NCBI GenBank assembly: GCA_946408355.1
Contig: CAMJRX010000022.1
Span: 1-39,186, forward strand
DNA from: an uncultured Selenomonadales bacterium
GTDB taxonomy: Bacteria; Bacillota; Negativicutes; Selenomonadales; Selenomonadaceae
Length of the DNA: 39,186 nucleotides
Direction of reading: 5' to 3'
In this document: positions 9,371 through 19,351 of the stretch, in pieces
Layout of the letters: the number at the start of each line of letters is the position of its first letter
Numbering within the stretch: the stretch's first letter is position 1
Made by a program: the position numbers and the translations under genes
Notes under the pieces: generated by a model
Databases searched by the model: none
Seen by the model: the letters and a program-made list of their open reading frames with translations, nothing else
What the model was told of the DNA's origin: nothing

Positions 9371-9652
9371 TTATTTGAGCGAAGTTTTGCGTTCTTCGCC
9401 CGCGTGCCCTTTGAAAGTACGAGTAGGAGCGAATTCGCCGAGCTTGTGCCCGACCATATCTTCCGTAACGTAAACCGGAACATGTTTCCTGCCGTCGTGA
9501 ACGGCGATTGTATGTCCGACGAATGCAGGAAGAATTGTTGAACTGCGCGACCACGTACGGATAACTTTTTTATCATTGGCGGCGTTGAGTGCCTCAATTT
9601 TAGCCAAAAGTTTTTCCTGCACGAACGGTCCTTTCTTAACAGACCTTGACAA
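9371..9652 (-). CDS. rpsS: 30S ribosomal protein S19
   Basis: 93 residues, normal. S19 lies in the 30S head in complex with S13. [40 protein letters not shown] and [18 protein letters not shown] are classic S19 motifs. It starts with TTG (9650-9652) after GGGAGG. It lies between rplB and rplV. Confidence 0.97.
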   Translation of the reverse strand: MSRSVKKGPFVQEKLLAKIEALNAANDKKVIRTWSRSSTILPAFVGHTIAVHDGRKHVPVYVTEDMVGHKLGEFAPTRTFKGHAGEERKTSLK

Positions 9653-9676
9653 ATTATTTTCCTCCCTTCGCCGAGA

Positions 9677-10501
9677 TTATTTGCGTCGACGAACGATAAG
9701 TTTATCGGACGCTTTTTTCTTGCGAGTCTTAGCACCCATAGCGCATTTGCCCCACTTAGTAACGGGGTGTTTACGACCGACGGGCGAGCGACCTTCACCG
9801 CCGCCATGCGGATGGTCTACAGGGTTCATGGCTACGCCGCGATTGGCAGGGCGAATTCCCAACCAGCGCGAACGTCCAGCCTTACCGATTGTAATATTTT
9901 CGTGATCAAGATTGCCGACTTGCCCGATAGTTGCACGGCAGTTAATGTGAACTTTGCGAACTTCGCCGGACGGCATACGAATTGTTGCGTAATTGCCCTC
10001 TTTAGCCATGAGTTGAGCCGCCGCGCCTGCACTGCGAACGAGTTGCCCGCCCTTGCCGATTTTCATTTCGATATTGTGAATCAGTGTGCCGACGGGGATA
10101 TTTTTAAGCGGCAGAGCGTTGCCAGTCTTAATGTCGGCTTCCGCGCCGGATTCAACTTTATCACCGACTTTTAAACCGTTCGGCGCGATAATGTAACGTT
10201 TTTCGCCGTCAACGTAATGGAGCAAAGCAATACGCGCACTGCGATTAGGATCGTATTCAATCGTAGCAACTTTTGCCGGAATGCCGTCTTTGTTGCGCTT
10301 AAAATCAATAATACGATAGCGACGCTTATGACCGCCGCCTTGATGACGAACCGTCAAACGTCCCTGCTGATTTCTGCCGCCGTGTTTTTTAAGCGGAGCA
10401 AGCAACGATTTTTCGGGCTTATCTGTCGTAATTTCCTCGAACGTCGAAACTGTCATGTGACGGCGTCCGGGTGTGTACGGCTTGAAAGATTTAATTCCCA
10501 C
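9677..10501 (-). CDS. rplB: 50S ribosomal protein L2
   Basis: 274 residues, the usual size. L2 is one of the largest 23S rRNA-binding proteins, is needed for subunit association and lies near the peptidyl transferase centre. The conserved [20 protein letters not shown] segment near residues 220-240, with its functionally important His, is intact. It starts with GTG at 10499-10501 after GGAGG. It follows rplW in the standard S10 order. Confidence 0.97.
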   Translation of the reverse strand: MGIKSFKPYTPGRRHMTVSTFEEITTDKPEKSLLAPLKKHGGRNQQGRLTVRHQGGGHKRRYRIIDFKRNKDGIPAKVATIEYDPNRSARIALLHYVDGEKRYIIAPNGLKVGDKVESGAEADIKTGNALPLKNIPVGTLIHNIEMKIGKGGQLVRSAGAAAQLMAKEGNYATIRMPSGEVRKVHINCRATIGQVGNLDHENITIGKAGRSRWLGIRPANRGVAMNPVDHPHGGGEGRSPVGRKHPVTKWGKCAMGAKTRKKKASDKLIVRRRK

Positions 10502-10528
10502 TTACGTTTTACCTCCTTTATCTAAAAT

Positions 10529-10810
10529 TTATGCGCTGAAGTATTCTATAGTTTCGCCTGCACGGAGCTTGACGATAGCCTTTTTGTAGCTGTTAGTTTT
10601 GCCGACCGTGCGCCCGCGACGTTTAGTCTTGCCCTTAACGTTCATGGTGTTGACGTCTTCAACAGTCACGTTAAAAATCTCTTTGACAGCTTGCGCAATT
10701 TGAATTTTGTTAGCGCTTTTGTCGACGACGAAAACAAATTTACCTTCCTGCATGAGGTCAGTCGAACGTTCGCTGATAAGCGGTCTAATCAAAATATCCC
10801 TAGCGTCCAT
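10529..10810 (-). CDS. rplW: 50S ribosomal protein L23
   Basis: 93 residues. L23 sits at the tunnel exit and is the docking site for trigger factor and signal recognition particle. It begins [20 protein letters not shown] and contains the basic loop [20 protein letters not shown]. The ATG (10808-10810) overlaps the rplD stop by one base, a sign of coupled translation. Confidence 0.97.
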   Translation of the reverse strand: MDARDILIRPLISERSTDLMQEGKFVFVVDKSANKIQIAQAVKEIFNVTVEDVNTMNVKGKTKRRGRTVGKTNSYKKAIVKLRAGETIEYFSA

Positions 10811-11436
10811 TATACGTACACCTCCTCAATCTTTGCAACCGCGTCTTTGGTGAGGAAGAGTTTATCGCTGTTGAGAATGTCATAGACGTTGAGTTGAAGT
10901 GCGGCGATTGCCTTAGCGTTCTGCAAATTATTAGAGGAACGCGACACATTATCGATAAATTCACGAGTTATGAACAGCGACTTGCAACCGTCAACGCCGA
11001 AAGTTTTTTGGAGTTCGACAAATTTTTTCGTCTTGGGTTCGTCGAAGTTGAGATTGTCCAAAACGATTAAATTGCCTTCCTTAACTTTGTCAGTAAGGAC
11101 GCATTTTAACGCGAGGCGACGTTGTTTTCTAGGCATGCTGAAAGAATAATCGCGTGGGTGCGGTCCAAAAATCGTGCCGCCGCCGCGCCAAAGGGGACTT
11201 CTGCGAGAACCTGCGCGAGCGCGACCAGTGCCTTTTTGACGCCAGGGCTTTTTGCCGCCGCCGCGAACATCTGCGCGGGTTTTGGTGTTATGCGTGCCCA
11301 AACGCCACGATGCCATTTGCATGACAACCGCTTGGTGTACAAGTCCTTCATTAACCTCAACGCCGAAAATTTCTTCGCTAAGTTCAATGTCGCCGACTTT
11401 ATTATTAGTCATATCGTAAACTGCTACAGTTGGCAT
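10810..11436 (-). CDS. rplD: 50S ribosomal protein L4
   Basis: 208 residues, normal. L4 reaches into the exit tunnel and in E. coli also represses its own S10 operon by binding the leader. The extended loop [20 protein letters not shown] and following [20 protein letters not shown] is clear. ATG start after GGAGG. A foldable leader at 12437-12560 upstream of rpsJ makes autogenous control by L4 a possibility here, not shown. Confidence 0.97.
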   Translation of the reverse strand: MPTVAVYDMTNNKVGDIELSEEIFGVEVNEGLVHQAVVMQMASWRLGTHNTKTRADVRGGGKKPWRQKGTGRARAGSRRSPLWRGGGTIFGPHPRDYSFSMPRKQRRLALKCVLTDKVKEGNLIVLDNLNFDEPKTKKFVELQKTFGVDGCKSLFITREFIDNVSRSSNNLQNAKAIAALQLNVYDILNSDKLFLTKDAVAKIEEVYV

Positions 11437-11460
11437 TATCTCATTTCCTCCTTTCGATTA

Positions 11461-12111
11461 TTATTTATGTTTCTTAGTAGGCTTGACGGTTTCGCGAACG
11501 ATGACAAGTCCTTTTTTCGGACCAGGAATCGCGCCTTTGATGAGGAGCAAATTTCTATCCGCGTCGACTTTAACAACTGTCAAACGCTGAATCGTCGTGC
11601 GAGTGCCGCCCATGCGACCAGGAAGTTTTTTACCTTTGATAACGCGACCGCCAGGACCGGAGAGCATTGCGCCTGTCGAGCCTGGTTCACGATGAGACTT
11701 TGAGCCGTGCCCCATAGGACCGCGTGCGAAATTATGACGCTTAATCGAACCTGCAAAACCTTTACCCTTTGAAGTTCCGACAACGTCAACGAGTTCACCC
11801 GCCGCGAAAATATCTACGCCGATAACGTCGCCGATTTTATATTCCGACTCCGCCGCCAAACGCACTTCGCGGATAAATTTCACGGGCTTAATTCCAGCTT
11901 TTTTGAATTGTCCCATGTCGGGTTTGTTAACTTTGTTTTCTTTAACTTCGCCGAAACCGAGCTGAACCGCGCAGTAGCCGTCAGTGTCGACAGTTTTGTT
12001 GCGAATAACAACGTTCTTTCCAGTTTCAACGACAGTTACGGGAATGACGCGCCCCTCTTCTGTGAAAATTTGCGTCATGCCGAGTTTAATTCCTAAAAGT
12101 GTTTTTGCCAA
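11461..12111 (-). CDS. rplC: 50S ribosomal protein L3
   Basis: 216 residues from the TTG at 12109-12111, which gives the canonical MAKTLLGIKLGMTQIF after AAGGAGG. A longer reading frame upstream overlaps rpsJ and lacks homology. L3 binds near the peptidyl transferase centre and nucleates 50S assembly. The region FARGPMGHGSKSHREPGSTG reaching toward the catalytic centre is present, as is GGRVIKGKKLPGRMGG. Confidence 0.96.
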   Translation of the reverse strand: MAKTLLGIKLGMTQIFTEEGRVIPVTVVETGKNVVIRNKTVDTDGYCAVQLGFGEVKENKVNKPDMGQFKKAGIKPVKFIREVRLAAESEYKIGDVIGVDIFAAGELVDVVGTSKGKGFAGSIKRHNFARGPMGHGSKSHREPGSTGAMLSGPGGRVIKGKKLPGRMGGTRTTIQRLTVVKVDADRNLLLIKGAIPGPKKGLVIVRETVKPTKKHK

Positions 12112-12124
12112 TGTTGCCACCTCC

Positions 12125-12436
12125 TTAGACCTTAATCTCGATGTCAACACCGGCGGGCAAATCCAAGCGCATAAGCGCATCAACTGTTTTGTGCGTCGGC
12201 TGAAGAATGTCAATCAAGCGTTTATGCGTGCGCATCTCGAATTGTTCACGCGAATCCTTGTTGACGTGCGGCGAGCGCAAGATTGTGTAGATATTTTTTT
12301 CCGTCGGCAACGGGATTGGTCCCGAAACGGCCGCGCCAGTTTTCTTGGCGGTCTCCACAATCTTCGCCGCGCTCTGGTCTAACGACTTGTGATCGTAGGC
12401 CTTGAGGCGAATCCGGATTTTCTGTTGCTTTGCCAA
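12125..12436 (-). CDS. rpsJ: 30S ribosomal protein S10
   Basis: 103 residues, the normal length. S10 is a 30S head protein and, with NusB, part of antitermination complexes. [20 protein letters not shown] and the loop [20 protein letters not shown] are diagnostic. It starts with TTG (12434-12436) after AGGAGG. It is the first gene after the promoter at 12567-12595, which leaves a leader of about 124 bases. Confidence 0.97.
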   Translation of the reverse strand: MAKQQKIRIRLKAYDHKSLDQSAAKIVETAKKTGAAVSGPIPLPTEKNIYTILRSPHVNKDSREQFEMRTHKRLIDILQPTHKTVDALMRLDLPAGVDIEIKV

Positions 12437-12472
12437 AATAATTCCTCCTTAGTCGAAAGTCAAAGCTTCCAA

Positions 12473-12551
12473 CGTTGCTCCGTAGCAGTTCCCTTGACAA
12501 GGCGGAATTTCCCCTGCCTAGCAATCTGCTATGTCACAGCTTTTAACAACG
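12473..12551 (-). promoter_or_regulatory. Foldable 5' leader of the S10 operon, possible autogenous control
   Basis: Transcript from the promoter just upstream can form nested long-range pairings: CGTTG (12547-12551) with CAACG (12473-12477), and inside it TAGCAG (12526-12531) with CTGCTA (12483-12488). A GGC/GCC hairpin lies inside the second stem. The structure ends shortly before the rpsJ ribosome binding site. E. coli controls this operon through L4 binding to a structured leader, but I see no specific sequence match to that leader, so the function is inferred from position and fold. Confidence 0.4.
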
Positions 12552-12566
12552 TGTTGCCAAATAAAA

Positions 12567-12595
12567 ATTATAGCAAGCGTCGCTATTAGTTTCAA
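12567..12595 (-). promoter_or_regulatory. Sigma-A promoter of the S10 operon
   Basis: TTGAAA (-35, 12590-12595) and TATAAT (-10, 12567-12572) are separated by exactly 17 bases on the minus strand. The -10 is a perfect consensus and the -35 matches five of six. It points at rpsJ, with the start of transcription near 12560. It lies just downstream of the tuf hairpin, so the S10-spc genes can be expressed independently of the str genes. Confidence 0.8.
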
Positions 12596-12621
12596 GAAAA
12601 ATTTTTTATTTAATCAGCAAC

Positions 12622-12661
12622 GACGGCCGATAATCAGTTTTTAGGCTGACTACCGACCGCC
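12622..12661 (-). terminator. Long hairpin after tuf, terminator-like
   Basis: A stem of about 16 pairs (12646-12661 with 12622-12637, including several G-U pairs) closes an eight-base loop on the minus strand, 33 bases after the tuf stop. No T-run follows directly; the nearest T-rich stretch is 12596-12607. It may terminate str transcripts partially or act as an RNA stabiliser. Its place between tuf and the S10 promoter fits partial separation of the two units. Confidence 0.5.
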
Positions 12662-12694
12662 TCACCGATTTATTGTCCGAGCGTCAAAAACTTT

Positions 12695-13900
12695 TTACGC
12701 TTCAAGAATTTCGATAACACGACCCGAACCGACAGTGTGACCGCCCTCGCGGATAGCGAAGAGCAAACCTTTTTCGATAGCAATCGGGGTAATAAGTTCG
12801 ACCGTCATTTCAATGTGGTCGCCAGGCATGCACATTTCAGCCGCATTGCCGTTGGTGTCTTTCAAGTCGCTGACTACGCCCGTAACGTCGGTTGTGCGGA
12901 AGTAGAATTGCGGACGATAGTTTGCAAAGAACGGAGTATGACGACCGCCTTCATCTTTAGTAAGAACGTAAACTTGAGCCTTAAATTTCGTGTGCGGATG
13001 AATCGTGCCAGGTTTAGCAATAACTTGACCGCGCTCAATTTCTTTACGGTCAACGCCGCGCAGAAGAACACCAACGTTGTCGCCGGCAACCGCGCTGTCG
13101 AGGAGCTTACGGAACATTTCAATACCAGTGGCAACAGTCTTGCGAGGTTCGTCACGAAGACCGACGATTTCAACCGGCTCATTGAGTTTCAACATACCGC
13201 GTTCAACACGACCGGTGGCAACGGTGCCGCGTCCGGTAATCGTGAAGACGTCCTCAACAGGCATAAGGAACGGTTTATCGGTGTCGCGTGTAGGCGTCGG
13301 GATATATTCGTCAACAGCGTCGAGGAGCTTAAGAATATTTTTCTTTTGTTCTTCGTTGCCTTCAAGAGCCAACAAAGCGGAACCCGCGATAACAGGAATG
13401 TCGTCGCCGGGGAATTCGTATTTGCTCAAAAGTTCGCGGACTTCCATCTCAACGAGTTCGAGGAGTTCTTCGTCGTCGACTTGGTCAACTTTGTTAAGGA
13501 AAACAACGATAGCCGGAACGCCAACCTGACGAGCAAGCAAGATATGCTCACGAGTCTGGGGCATAGGACCATCAGAAGCTGCAACAACGAGAATCGCGCC
13601 GTCCATTTGCGCCGCGCCGGTGATCATGTTTTTAATATAGTCGGCGTGACCTGGGCAGTCGACGTGTGCATAGTGGCGTTTTTCGGTCTCGTATTCGACG
13701 TGTGCAGTGTTAATTGTGATACCGCGCTCGCGTTCTTCCGGAGCCTTATCGATGTTCTCGTAGGATTCGTATTTAGCGAAACCTTTTTCCGAGAGGATTT
13801 TGGTAATAGCCGCCGTCAAGGTTGTCTTGCCGTGGTCAATGTGTCCGATAGTACCAATATTTACGTGGGGTTTACTACGGTCAAACTTCTGCTTTGCCAT
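12695..13900 (-). CDS. tuf: Elongation factor Tu
   Basis: 401 residues. EF-Tu is a GTPase that delivers aminoacyl-tRNA to the ribosome. The G1 motif GHIDHGKT lies at 19-26, G3 DCPGH at 81-85 and G4 NKVD at 136-139. Domains II and III follow, with [13 protein letters not shown] near 230 and [20 protein letters not shown] near 320. It has Ile where many EF-Tu proteins have Val in G1 (GHIDHGKT), a mild change. ATG start with GGAG upstream. Last gene of the str part, 42 bases after fusA. Confidence 0.98.
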   Translation of the reverse strand: MAKQKFDRSKPHVNIGTIGHIDHGKTTLTAAITKILSEKGFAKYESYENIDKAPEERERGITINTAHVEYETEKRHYAHVDCPGHADYIKNMITGAAQMDGAILVVAASDGPMPQTREHILLARQVGVPAIVVFLNKVDQVDDEELLELVEMEVRELLSKYEFPGDDIPVIAGSALLALEGNEEQKKNILKLLDAVDEYIPTPTRDTDKPFLMPVEDVFTITGRGTVATGRVERGMLKLNEPVEIVGLRDEPRKTVATGIEMFRKLLDSAVAGDNVGVLLRGVDRKEIERGQVIAKPGTIHPHTKFKAQVYVLTKDEGGRHTPFFANYRPQFYFRTTDVTGVVSDLKDTNGNAAEMCMPGDHIEMTVELITPIAIEKGLLFAIREGGHTVGSGRVIEILEA

Positions 13901-13942
13901 TAATTTAACACTCCTTAATTTATAGAAAAATTTTTCAAGCCG

Positions 13943-16027
13943 TTAACTAATCGGCTCGCCTCTGTATCTCGCAACAATAACGTCCGAAATATTTTTCGGA
14001 ACTTCGTCGTAATAGGCAACTTCCATTGAGTAAGAGCCGCGCCCTTGAGTTTTGGAACGCAAGTCAGTTGCATAACCGAACATTTCGCTAAGCGGAACGA
14101 ATCCATGAATTATTTGCAAATTATTGCGCGGTTCCATACCGTCAATTTTCCCGCGTCGCGAATTCAAATCGCCGATAACGTCGCCCATATAATCTTCGGG
14201 AACGGTGACTTCAACTTTGACGTAAGGTTCAAGCAGAACGGGTTTAGCTTTTTCAGCTGCCGCCTTAAACGCCATAGAGCCTGCGATTTTGAACGCAGCC
14301 TCGCTACTGTCGACTTCATGAAAACTGCCGTCATAAACTGTAGCTTTAACATCAACCATCGGGAAACCGGCAAGTATACCATTTTCCATAGCCTGCTTAA
14401 CGCCCGCCTCAATCGGATTGATATACTCTTTTGGAATGACGCCGCCGACAATTTTGTTTTCAAAGACGAATCCGCCGCCTGTTTCATTGGGCGAAATTTC
14501 AAGCCAGCAATGTCCGTATTGTCCATGCCCGCCCGTTTGACGAATAAATTTGCCTTCGCCCCTTTGCGTCTTGCGAATTGTCTCACGATAGGCAACTTGC
14601 GGTTCGCCAACTTTGCAGTCAACTTTGAATTCGTCTAACATGCGGTCAACGATAATTTGCAAATGCAATTCGCCCATGCCCGAAATTATAACTTGTCCGG
14701 TTTCTGGGTCGGTGCGCACTTTGAAAGTCGGATCTTCCTCTGCAAGTTTTTGGAGCGCAATTCCCATTTTGTCTTGGTCATTTTTAGTTGCAGGTTCAAC
14801 GGCAACTGATATGACGGGATCTGGGAATTCCATTGACTCAAGAATAATCGGATGATTTTCGTCACAAAGCGTATCTCCCGTCGTCGTGTCTTTTAAACCG
14901 ACAACTGCCGCAATGTCGCCGCTGTAAAGAAAATTGATTTCCTTACGATTGTTAGCGTGCATTTGGAGAATTCGCCCGATACGTTCTTTGCGCCCCTTAG
15001 TTGAGTTGTAAACGTAAGAACCGCTTTTAAGTACGCCGCTGTAAACTCTAACGAATGCAAGCCTGCCGACAAATGGATCCGTCATAATCTTAAATGCCAA
15101 CGCGGCAAAAGGTTCCTCGTCGCTTGCAGGGCGTGAATCTTCCGTTCCGTCGGGCTGAACGCCTTCAATCGGCGGAATATCCGTTGGCGCGGGCATGTAG
15201 TCAACTATTGCGTCTAAAAGCGGTTGAACTCCACGATTTCTGTAAGACGTGCCGCAAGTGACGGGCGTCATTTTGCAGTTGATAACCGCCTTACGAATCA
15301 CGGCTTTTACCTCGTCGATTGTAACTTCCTCGCCGCCGAGATATTTTTCCATGAAGTCATCATCTTGTTCCGCGCAGGCTTCAAGAAGTTTATCGCGATA
15401 ATCTTCTGCCATGTCAATCATATCGTCGGGAATTTCGACTTCTCTTGAAACTTTGCCCAAGTCGTCGTCGTAAACAATCGCTTCCATTTTAACGAGGTCG
15501 ACAATCCCTTTAAAATTATCTTCCGCGCCAATCGGCAACTGAATTGCAACGGCGTTGGTGTGAAGTCTATCACGCATCATTTGAATAACATGATAAAAAT
15601 CCGCGCCGGTGATGTCCATTTTGTTGACGTAAGCCATACGCGGAACGTTGTATCTTTCCGCTTGCCGCCAAACAGTTTCCGTTTGAGGCTCAACGCCGCC
15701 GCGAGCTGTTAAAATCGCGAGTGCACCGTCCAAAACTCTCAAAGATCTTTCAACTTCAACTGTAAAATCAACGTGTCCGGGTGTGTCGATAATGTTGATT
15801 CGATGATCTTTCCAATAGCAAGTTGTAGCCGCAGAAGTTATCGTAATGCCGCGTTCTTGCTCTTGTTTCATCCAATCCATAGTCGCCGCGCCCTCGTGGA
15901 CTTCGCCGAGCTTGTGATTGACACCCGTATAGAAAAGAATTCGTTCGGTTGTGGTCGTCTTGCCGGCGTCTATGTGCGCCATGATACCAATGTTGCGAGT
16001 TTTTTCTAATGAAAACTCTCTTGACAC
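13943..16027 (-). CDS. fusA: Elongation factor G
   Basis: 694 residues, full-length EF-G. It drives GTP-dependent translocation and, with RRF, recycles ribosomes. The G domain contains AHIDAGKT at 17-24, DTPGHVDF near 81 and NKMD near 136. Domain IV has the GGHGQYGHC segment, and the domain V region includes [20 protein letters not shown]. It starts with GTG (16025-16027) after GGAGC. It lies between rpsG and tuf, the standard str order. Confidence 0.98.
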   Translation of the reverse strand: MSREFSLEKTRNIGIMAHIDAGKTTTTERILFYTGVNHKLGEVHEGAATMDWMKQEQERGITITSAATTCYWKDHRINIIDTPGHVDFTVEVERSLRVLDGALAILTARGGVEPQTETVWRQAERYNVPRMAYVNKMDITGADFYHVIQMMRDRLHTNAVAIQLPIGAEDNFKGIVDLVKMEAIVYDDDLGKVSREVEIPDDMIDMAEDYRDKLLEACAEQDDDFMEKYLGGEEVTIDEVKAVIRKAVINCKMTPVTCGTSYRNRGVQPLLDAIVDYMPAPTDIPPIEGVQPDGTEDSRPASDEEPFAALAFKIMTDPFVGRLAFVRVYSGVLKSGSYVYNSTKGRKERIGRILQMHANNRKEINFLYSGDIAAVVGLKDTTTGDTLCDENHPIILESMEFPDPVISVAVEPATKNDQDKMGIALQKLAEEDPTFKVRTDPETGQVIISGMGELHLQIIVDRMLDEFKVDCKVGEPQVAYRETIRKTQRGEGKFIRQTGGHGQYGHCWLEISPNETGGGFVFENKIVGGVIPKEYINPIEAGVKQAMENGILAGFPMVDVKATVYDGSFHEVDSSEAAFKIAGSMAFKAAAEKAKPVLLEPYVKVEVTVPEDYMGDVIGDLNSRRGKIDGMEPRNNLQIIHGFVPLSEMFGYATDLRSKTQGRGSYSMEVAYYDEVPKNISDVIVARYRGEPIS

Positions 16028-16039
16028 GAAACTTGCTCC

Positions 16040-16522
<483 letters not shown>

Positions 16523-16529
16523 TTAGAAA

Positions 16530-16913
16530 TTATTTCTTCTTAGCCTTAGCCTTCTTTGCGCCGTATTTGGAACGCGCTTGTTTGCGGTCTTGAACGCCGG
16601 CGGTATCGAGGGAGCCGCGAATAATATGATAGCGAACACCCGGCAAATCTTTAACACGCCCGCCGCGAATGAGAACAACGCTATGTTCCTGCAGATTGTG
16701 CCCGATGCCGGGGATATATGCAGTGACTTCAATGGCGTTGGTCAAGCGAACACGCGCAACCTTGCGAAGTGCCGAATTCGGTTTTTTGGGCGTCGTCGTA
16801 TAAACACGAGTGCACACGCCGCGTTTTTGCGGGCACTCTTTCAGAGCCGGAGCCGTTGATTTTTCGTCCAACATCTGACGACCTTTTCTAACTAATTGAT
16901 TTATGGTTGGCAT
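16530..16913 (-). CDS. rpsL: 30S ribosomal protein S12
   Basis: 127 residues from the ATG at 16911-16913, which follows AAGGAGG and gives the standard [13 protein letters not shown] start. S12 is a decoding-centre protein. The segments where streptomycin resistance arises, [12 protein letters not shown] and [12 protein letters not shown], look wild type, and the Asp of the second is the usual methylthiolation site. First gene of the str operon. No rpoBC is seen upstream; instead a flagellin gene diverges. Confidence 0.97.
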   Translation of the reverse strand: MPTINQLVRKGRQMLDEKSTAPALKECPQKRGVCTRVYTTTPKKPNSALRKVARVRLTNAIEVTAYIPGIGHNLQEHSVVLIRGGRVKDLPGVRYHIIRGSLDTAGVQDRKQARSKYGAKKAKAKKK

Positions 16914-16960
16914 GCGCCCACCTCCTTCCAAAATTTTCATGCCTGTTTAAAAGCGGCGTA

Positions 16961-16989
16961 ATATTATCATTGCCAAAAATGCTTGTCAA
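16961..16989 (-). promoter_or_regulatory. Sigma-A promoter of the str operon
   Basis: TTGACA (-35, 16984-16989, perfect consensus) is followed after 17 bases by TAATAT (16961-16966); GATAAT two bases closer is an alternative -10. It drives rpsL leftward with a leader of roughly 40 bases. Confidence 0.7.
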
Positions 16990-17184
16990 GCCTTTAATGG
17001 CGCGACCTTTTAAAAAAACTTATCTCTTGATAAAAAAATATTTCTCAAAATCAAGAATGGCGTCATCATCGGAATAATTTAAGCTTGAAAAAATTTTTAT
17101 AAATTGCAGGAAAATTTTTTATCAGCTCGAAAGAAGAAAAATAAATTTTATTCGTGGAACAATTTTACAAGGAGGTAATTTTAT

Positions 17185-19350
17185 ATGGCAATGACGGTCA
17201 TGTACAATGCGGGTGCTCAGCTCTCTTTGGGGCAACTCAATAAAAATATTAGTAAAGCTGGAAAAGCTCTGGCAAAAGTCTCGTCGGGTCAAAGGATTGT
17301 CAGTGCACAAGACGATTCAGCGAGCTTTTCCATAAGCGAAAAAATGCGGGGGCAAATTCGCGCTCTCTTGCAGGACAATCAGAACGTGCAGAACGGTTCG
17401 TCAATGGTTAGAACTGCTGAACGCGGTATCGACCAGATTATTCAAAACATACGCACGCTTAAGGAAAAAGCAATCGACGCCGCTAACGACTCAAACACCG
17501 ACGAAGATCGCGCAACGATTCAAAAAGAATTTAATCAGCTTGTGTCGACGATTGACGACATCACTATCGGCACCGAGTTTAACGGCAAACGACTTATCGA
17601 CGGCACCTATTCTGGAGAATTAAAAACTACTACCGAGAATGTTGTTACCGAAGAAAAAGTCATAGAATTGAAAAGAACTGACAATGCGCCTGTTACGCTT
17701 AAGGAAGGCGATAAAATCACTCAAGATGGCGTTTATATGTTGCCAAAAGATTTTACCGGTGAACTACCGATAGAAGCAAAAAACGTTAAGCTTATTCAAC
17801 AAGACCCGTCAACCGCTCTCAAGGATGTTTATATCACGACACGCGAAGGTGGCGAGACCAACCTTTGGCTTGAGAACTTTAACGTAACCAACACCGAAGA
17901 TAAAAATTTCATCAAGTTCCAAGGTCCAGATAACACGCTTAATATCGTAGGCGAAAACAACTTCAACGATAATTATAATAAAGAAGCGAGAAAATCAGCT
18001 GTTATAAACGTTGGCGGCGGACTGACGGTTGAAGGTGGATCTGCAGGAAATGGGAAAATTAATTTTACCAACACGACCGACAATAGTTACAACGGAGCAG
18101 TTATAGGAGCTGATTATGAGGAACTTTTAAATTCGGATATCACGATAAACGGCGGAACGTTCACTGCAAATTTCACTCGAGGCGGTGGGGCATTTATCGG
18201 TAGCGGCGGTACGAAAAATTCCAGTATTGGAAACATAACAATAAACGGCGGAACCTTTATCGATAATAGTGGAGAACGCAGTAGTAAGTATGGTTATAGA
18301 ACATGGCAAGATGCTATAATAGGTGGTGGCGATAGAGTAGGAAACATCACCATACAAAACGCTGTAATAGACATGAAATCGACGCCGCGAACAAATGAAC
18401 CGGCTATTGGAGCCAGTAATAACGGAAGAGTCGGTAATATTTATGTAAAAAATTCCCAAATAACTTATAGGGGATCAGCCGGAGCGGCTATAGGAACAAG
18501 CGGCTACAGCTCCTATTCAACAGCAGGGAATATTACAATAGAAAATTGCCTCTTAGACATACAAACGCAAAGAGGCACGGGAATTGGTAGCGGTTATTGT
18601 GGACGTGTTGGAAACATAACGATTATTCATACCGATTTGAGCAATGTAACCTCGACAAGTGGCGAACAGGTAGGCAAAGGCGTAAGCGGTACTTGCGGCA
18701 CGGTAGATTTAAGTCAAGCTGATGGGTATACTCCTATTGTCTGGCAAACCGTCCACTCTGGAATTTCCGAACCGGAAAACACGGAATGGACGCCCACAGA
18801 AATTACAAGGCGAACTATAGAATCTGTCACAAAGGTGCTAAAACATACCGAAGAATTGTGGATTCAGCATGGAACACAGGCAAATCAGCGAATTAATCTT
18901 AAAATAAACAGTATGCAGACTAAAGATTTAAAAGGCACGATCCCTAACGAAGCTGACAATGCTCAATTAAATGCATGGTCAAATTCGCCCGAAAAGCAAG
19001 CCGAACTTCAAGCGTTGCTCGATAAGGCAAAAGATATGACACTCAACGACGCAAGAGTTACGACTGTTGATAACGCTAAAGTTGCAATTCGTGTTGTTGA
19101 AGGCGCATTGGAATATGCCCTCAACGAGGCGACGACTATGGGCGCGTATCTTCAAAGGCTTGAAGCTATTGACGCGAATGTCACAACAATGGGTGAAAAT
19201 GTTCAAAATTCCGAATCGACAATTCGCGACGCTGACATGGCAAAAGAAATGTCCGAATACACTAGGGCAAATATTCTTTCGCAAGCCGCGCAATCCATGC
19301 TCGCTCAAGCTAATCAAAATTCTTCGTCGGTCTTAAATTTATTGAGTTAA
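17185..19350 (+). CDS. Flagellin with large beta-helix-like insertion
   Basis: 721 residues, much longer than typical flagellins (about 270-500). The N-terminal D0/D1 region (1-140; LGQLNKNISKAGKALAKVSS, QDDSASFSISEKMRGQIRAL) and the C-terminal D1/D0 region (about 545-721, ending LAQANQNSSSVLNLLS) are orthodox filament-forming parts. Between them, about 315-490, lie repeats of roughly 30 residues, each a G-N-I-T-I strand (319, 349, 387, 418, 448, 476) preceded by an (A/G)-I-G-x-G turn. This suggests a parallel beta-helix exposed on the filament. Three cysteines (455, 472, 504) are unusual for flagellin. AAGGAGG precedes the ATG. No catalytic motif was recognised, and no convincing sigma-D promoter. 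Confidence 0.93.
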   Translation: MAMTVMYNAGAQLSLGQLNKNISKAGKALAKVSSGQRIVSAQDDSASFSISEKMRGQIRALLQDNQNVQNGSSMVRTAERGIDQIIQNIRTLKEKAIDAANDSNTDEDRATIQKEFNQLVSTIDDITIGTEFNGKRLIDGTYSGELKTTTENVVTEEKVIELKRTDNAPVTLKEGDKITQDGVYMLPKDFTGELPIEAKNVKLIQQDPSTALKDVYITTREGGETNLWLENFNVTNTEDKNFIKFQGPDNTLNIVGENNFNDNYNKEARKSAVINVGGGLTVEGGSAGNGKINFTNTTDNSYNGAVIGADYEELLNSDITINGGTFTANFTRGGGAFIGSGGTKNSSIGNITINGGTFIDNSGERSSKYGYRTWQDAIIGGGDRVGNITIQNAVIDMKSTPRTNEPAIGASNNGRVGNIYVKNSQITYRGSAGAAIGTSGYSSYSTAGNITIENCLLDIQTQRGTGIGSGYCGRVGNITIIHTDLSNVTSTSGEQVGKGVSGTCGTVDLSQADGYTPIVWQTVHSGISEPENTEWTPTEITRRTIESVTKVLKHTEELWIQHGTQANQRINLKINSMQTKDLKGTIPNEADNAQLNAWSNSPEKQAELQALLDKAKDMTLNDARVTTVDNAKVAIRVVEGALEYALNEATTMGAYLQRLEAIDANVTTMGENVQNSESTIRDADMAKEMSEYTRANILSQAAQSMLAQANQNSSSVLNLLS

Positions 19351-19351
19351 A

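Noticed and set aside
12737-13903. Long plus-strand reading frame of 388 codons opposite tuf
   Set aside because: It is the complement of a perfectly recognisable EF-Tu gene, has no ribosome binding site and encodes a Phe/Asn-rich sequence resembling no family; a codon-bias shadow.
16530-16913. Streptomycin-resistance substitution in S12
   Set aside because: The [10 protein letters not shown] and [12 protein letters not shown] segments carry the usual wild-type residues.
17041-17140. Sigma-D (flagellar) promoter before flagellin
   Set aside because: Segments such as ATCGGAATAA resemble the GCCGATAA box only weakly, and no TAAA box lies at the right distance, so no promoter was called.
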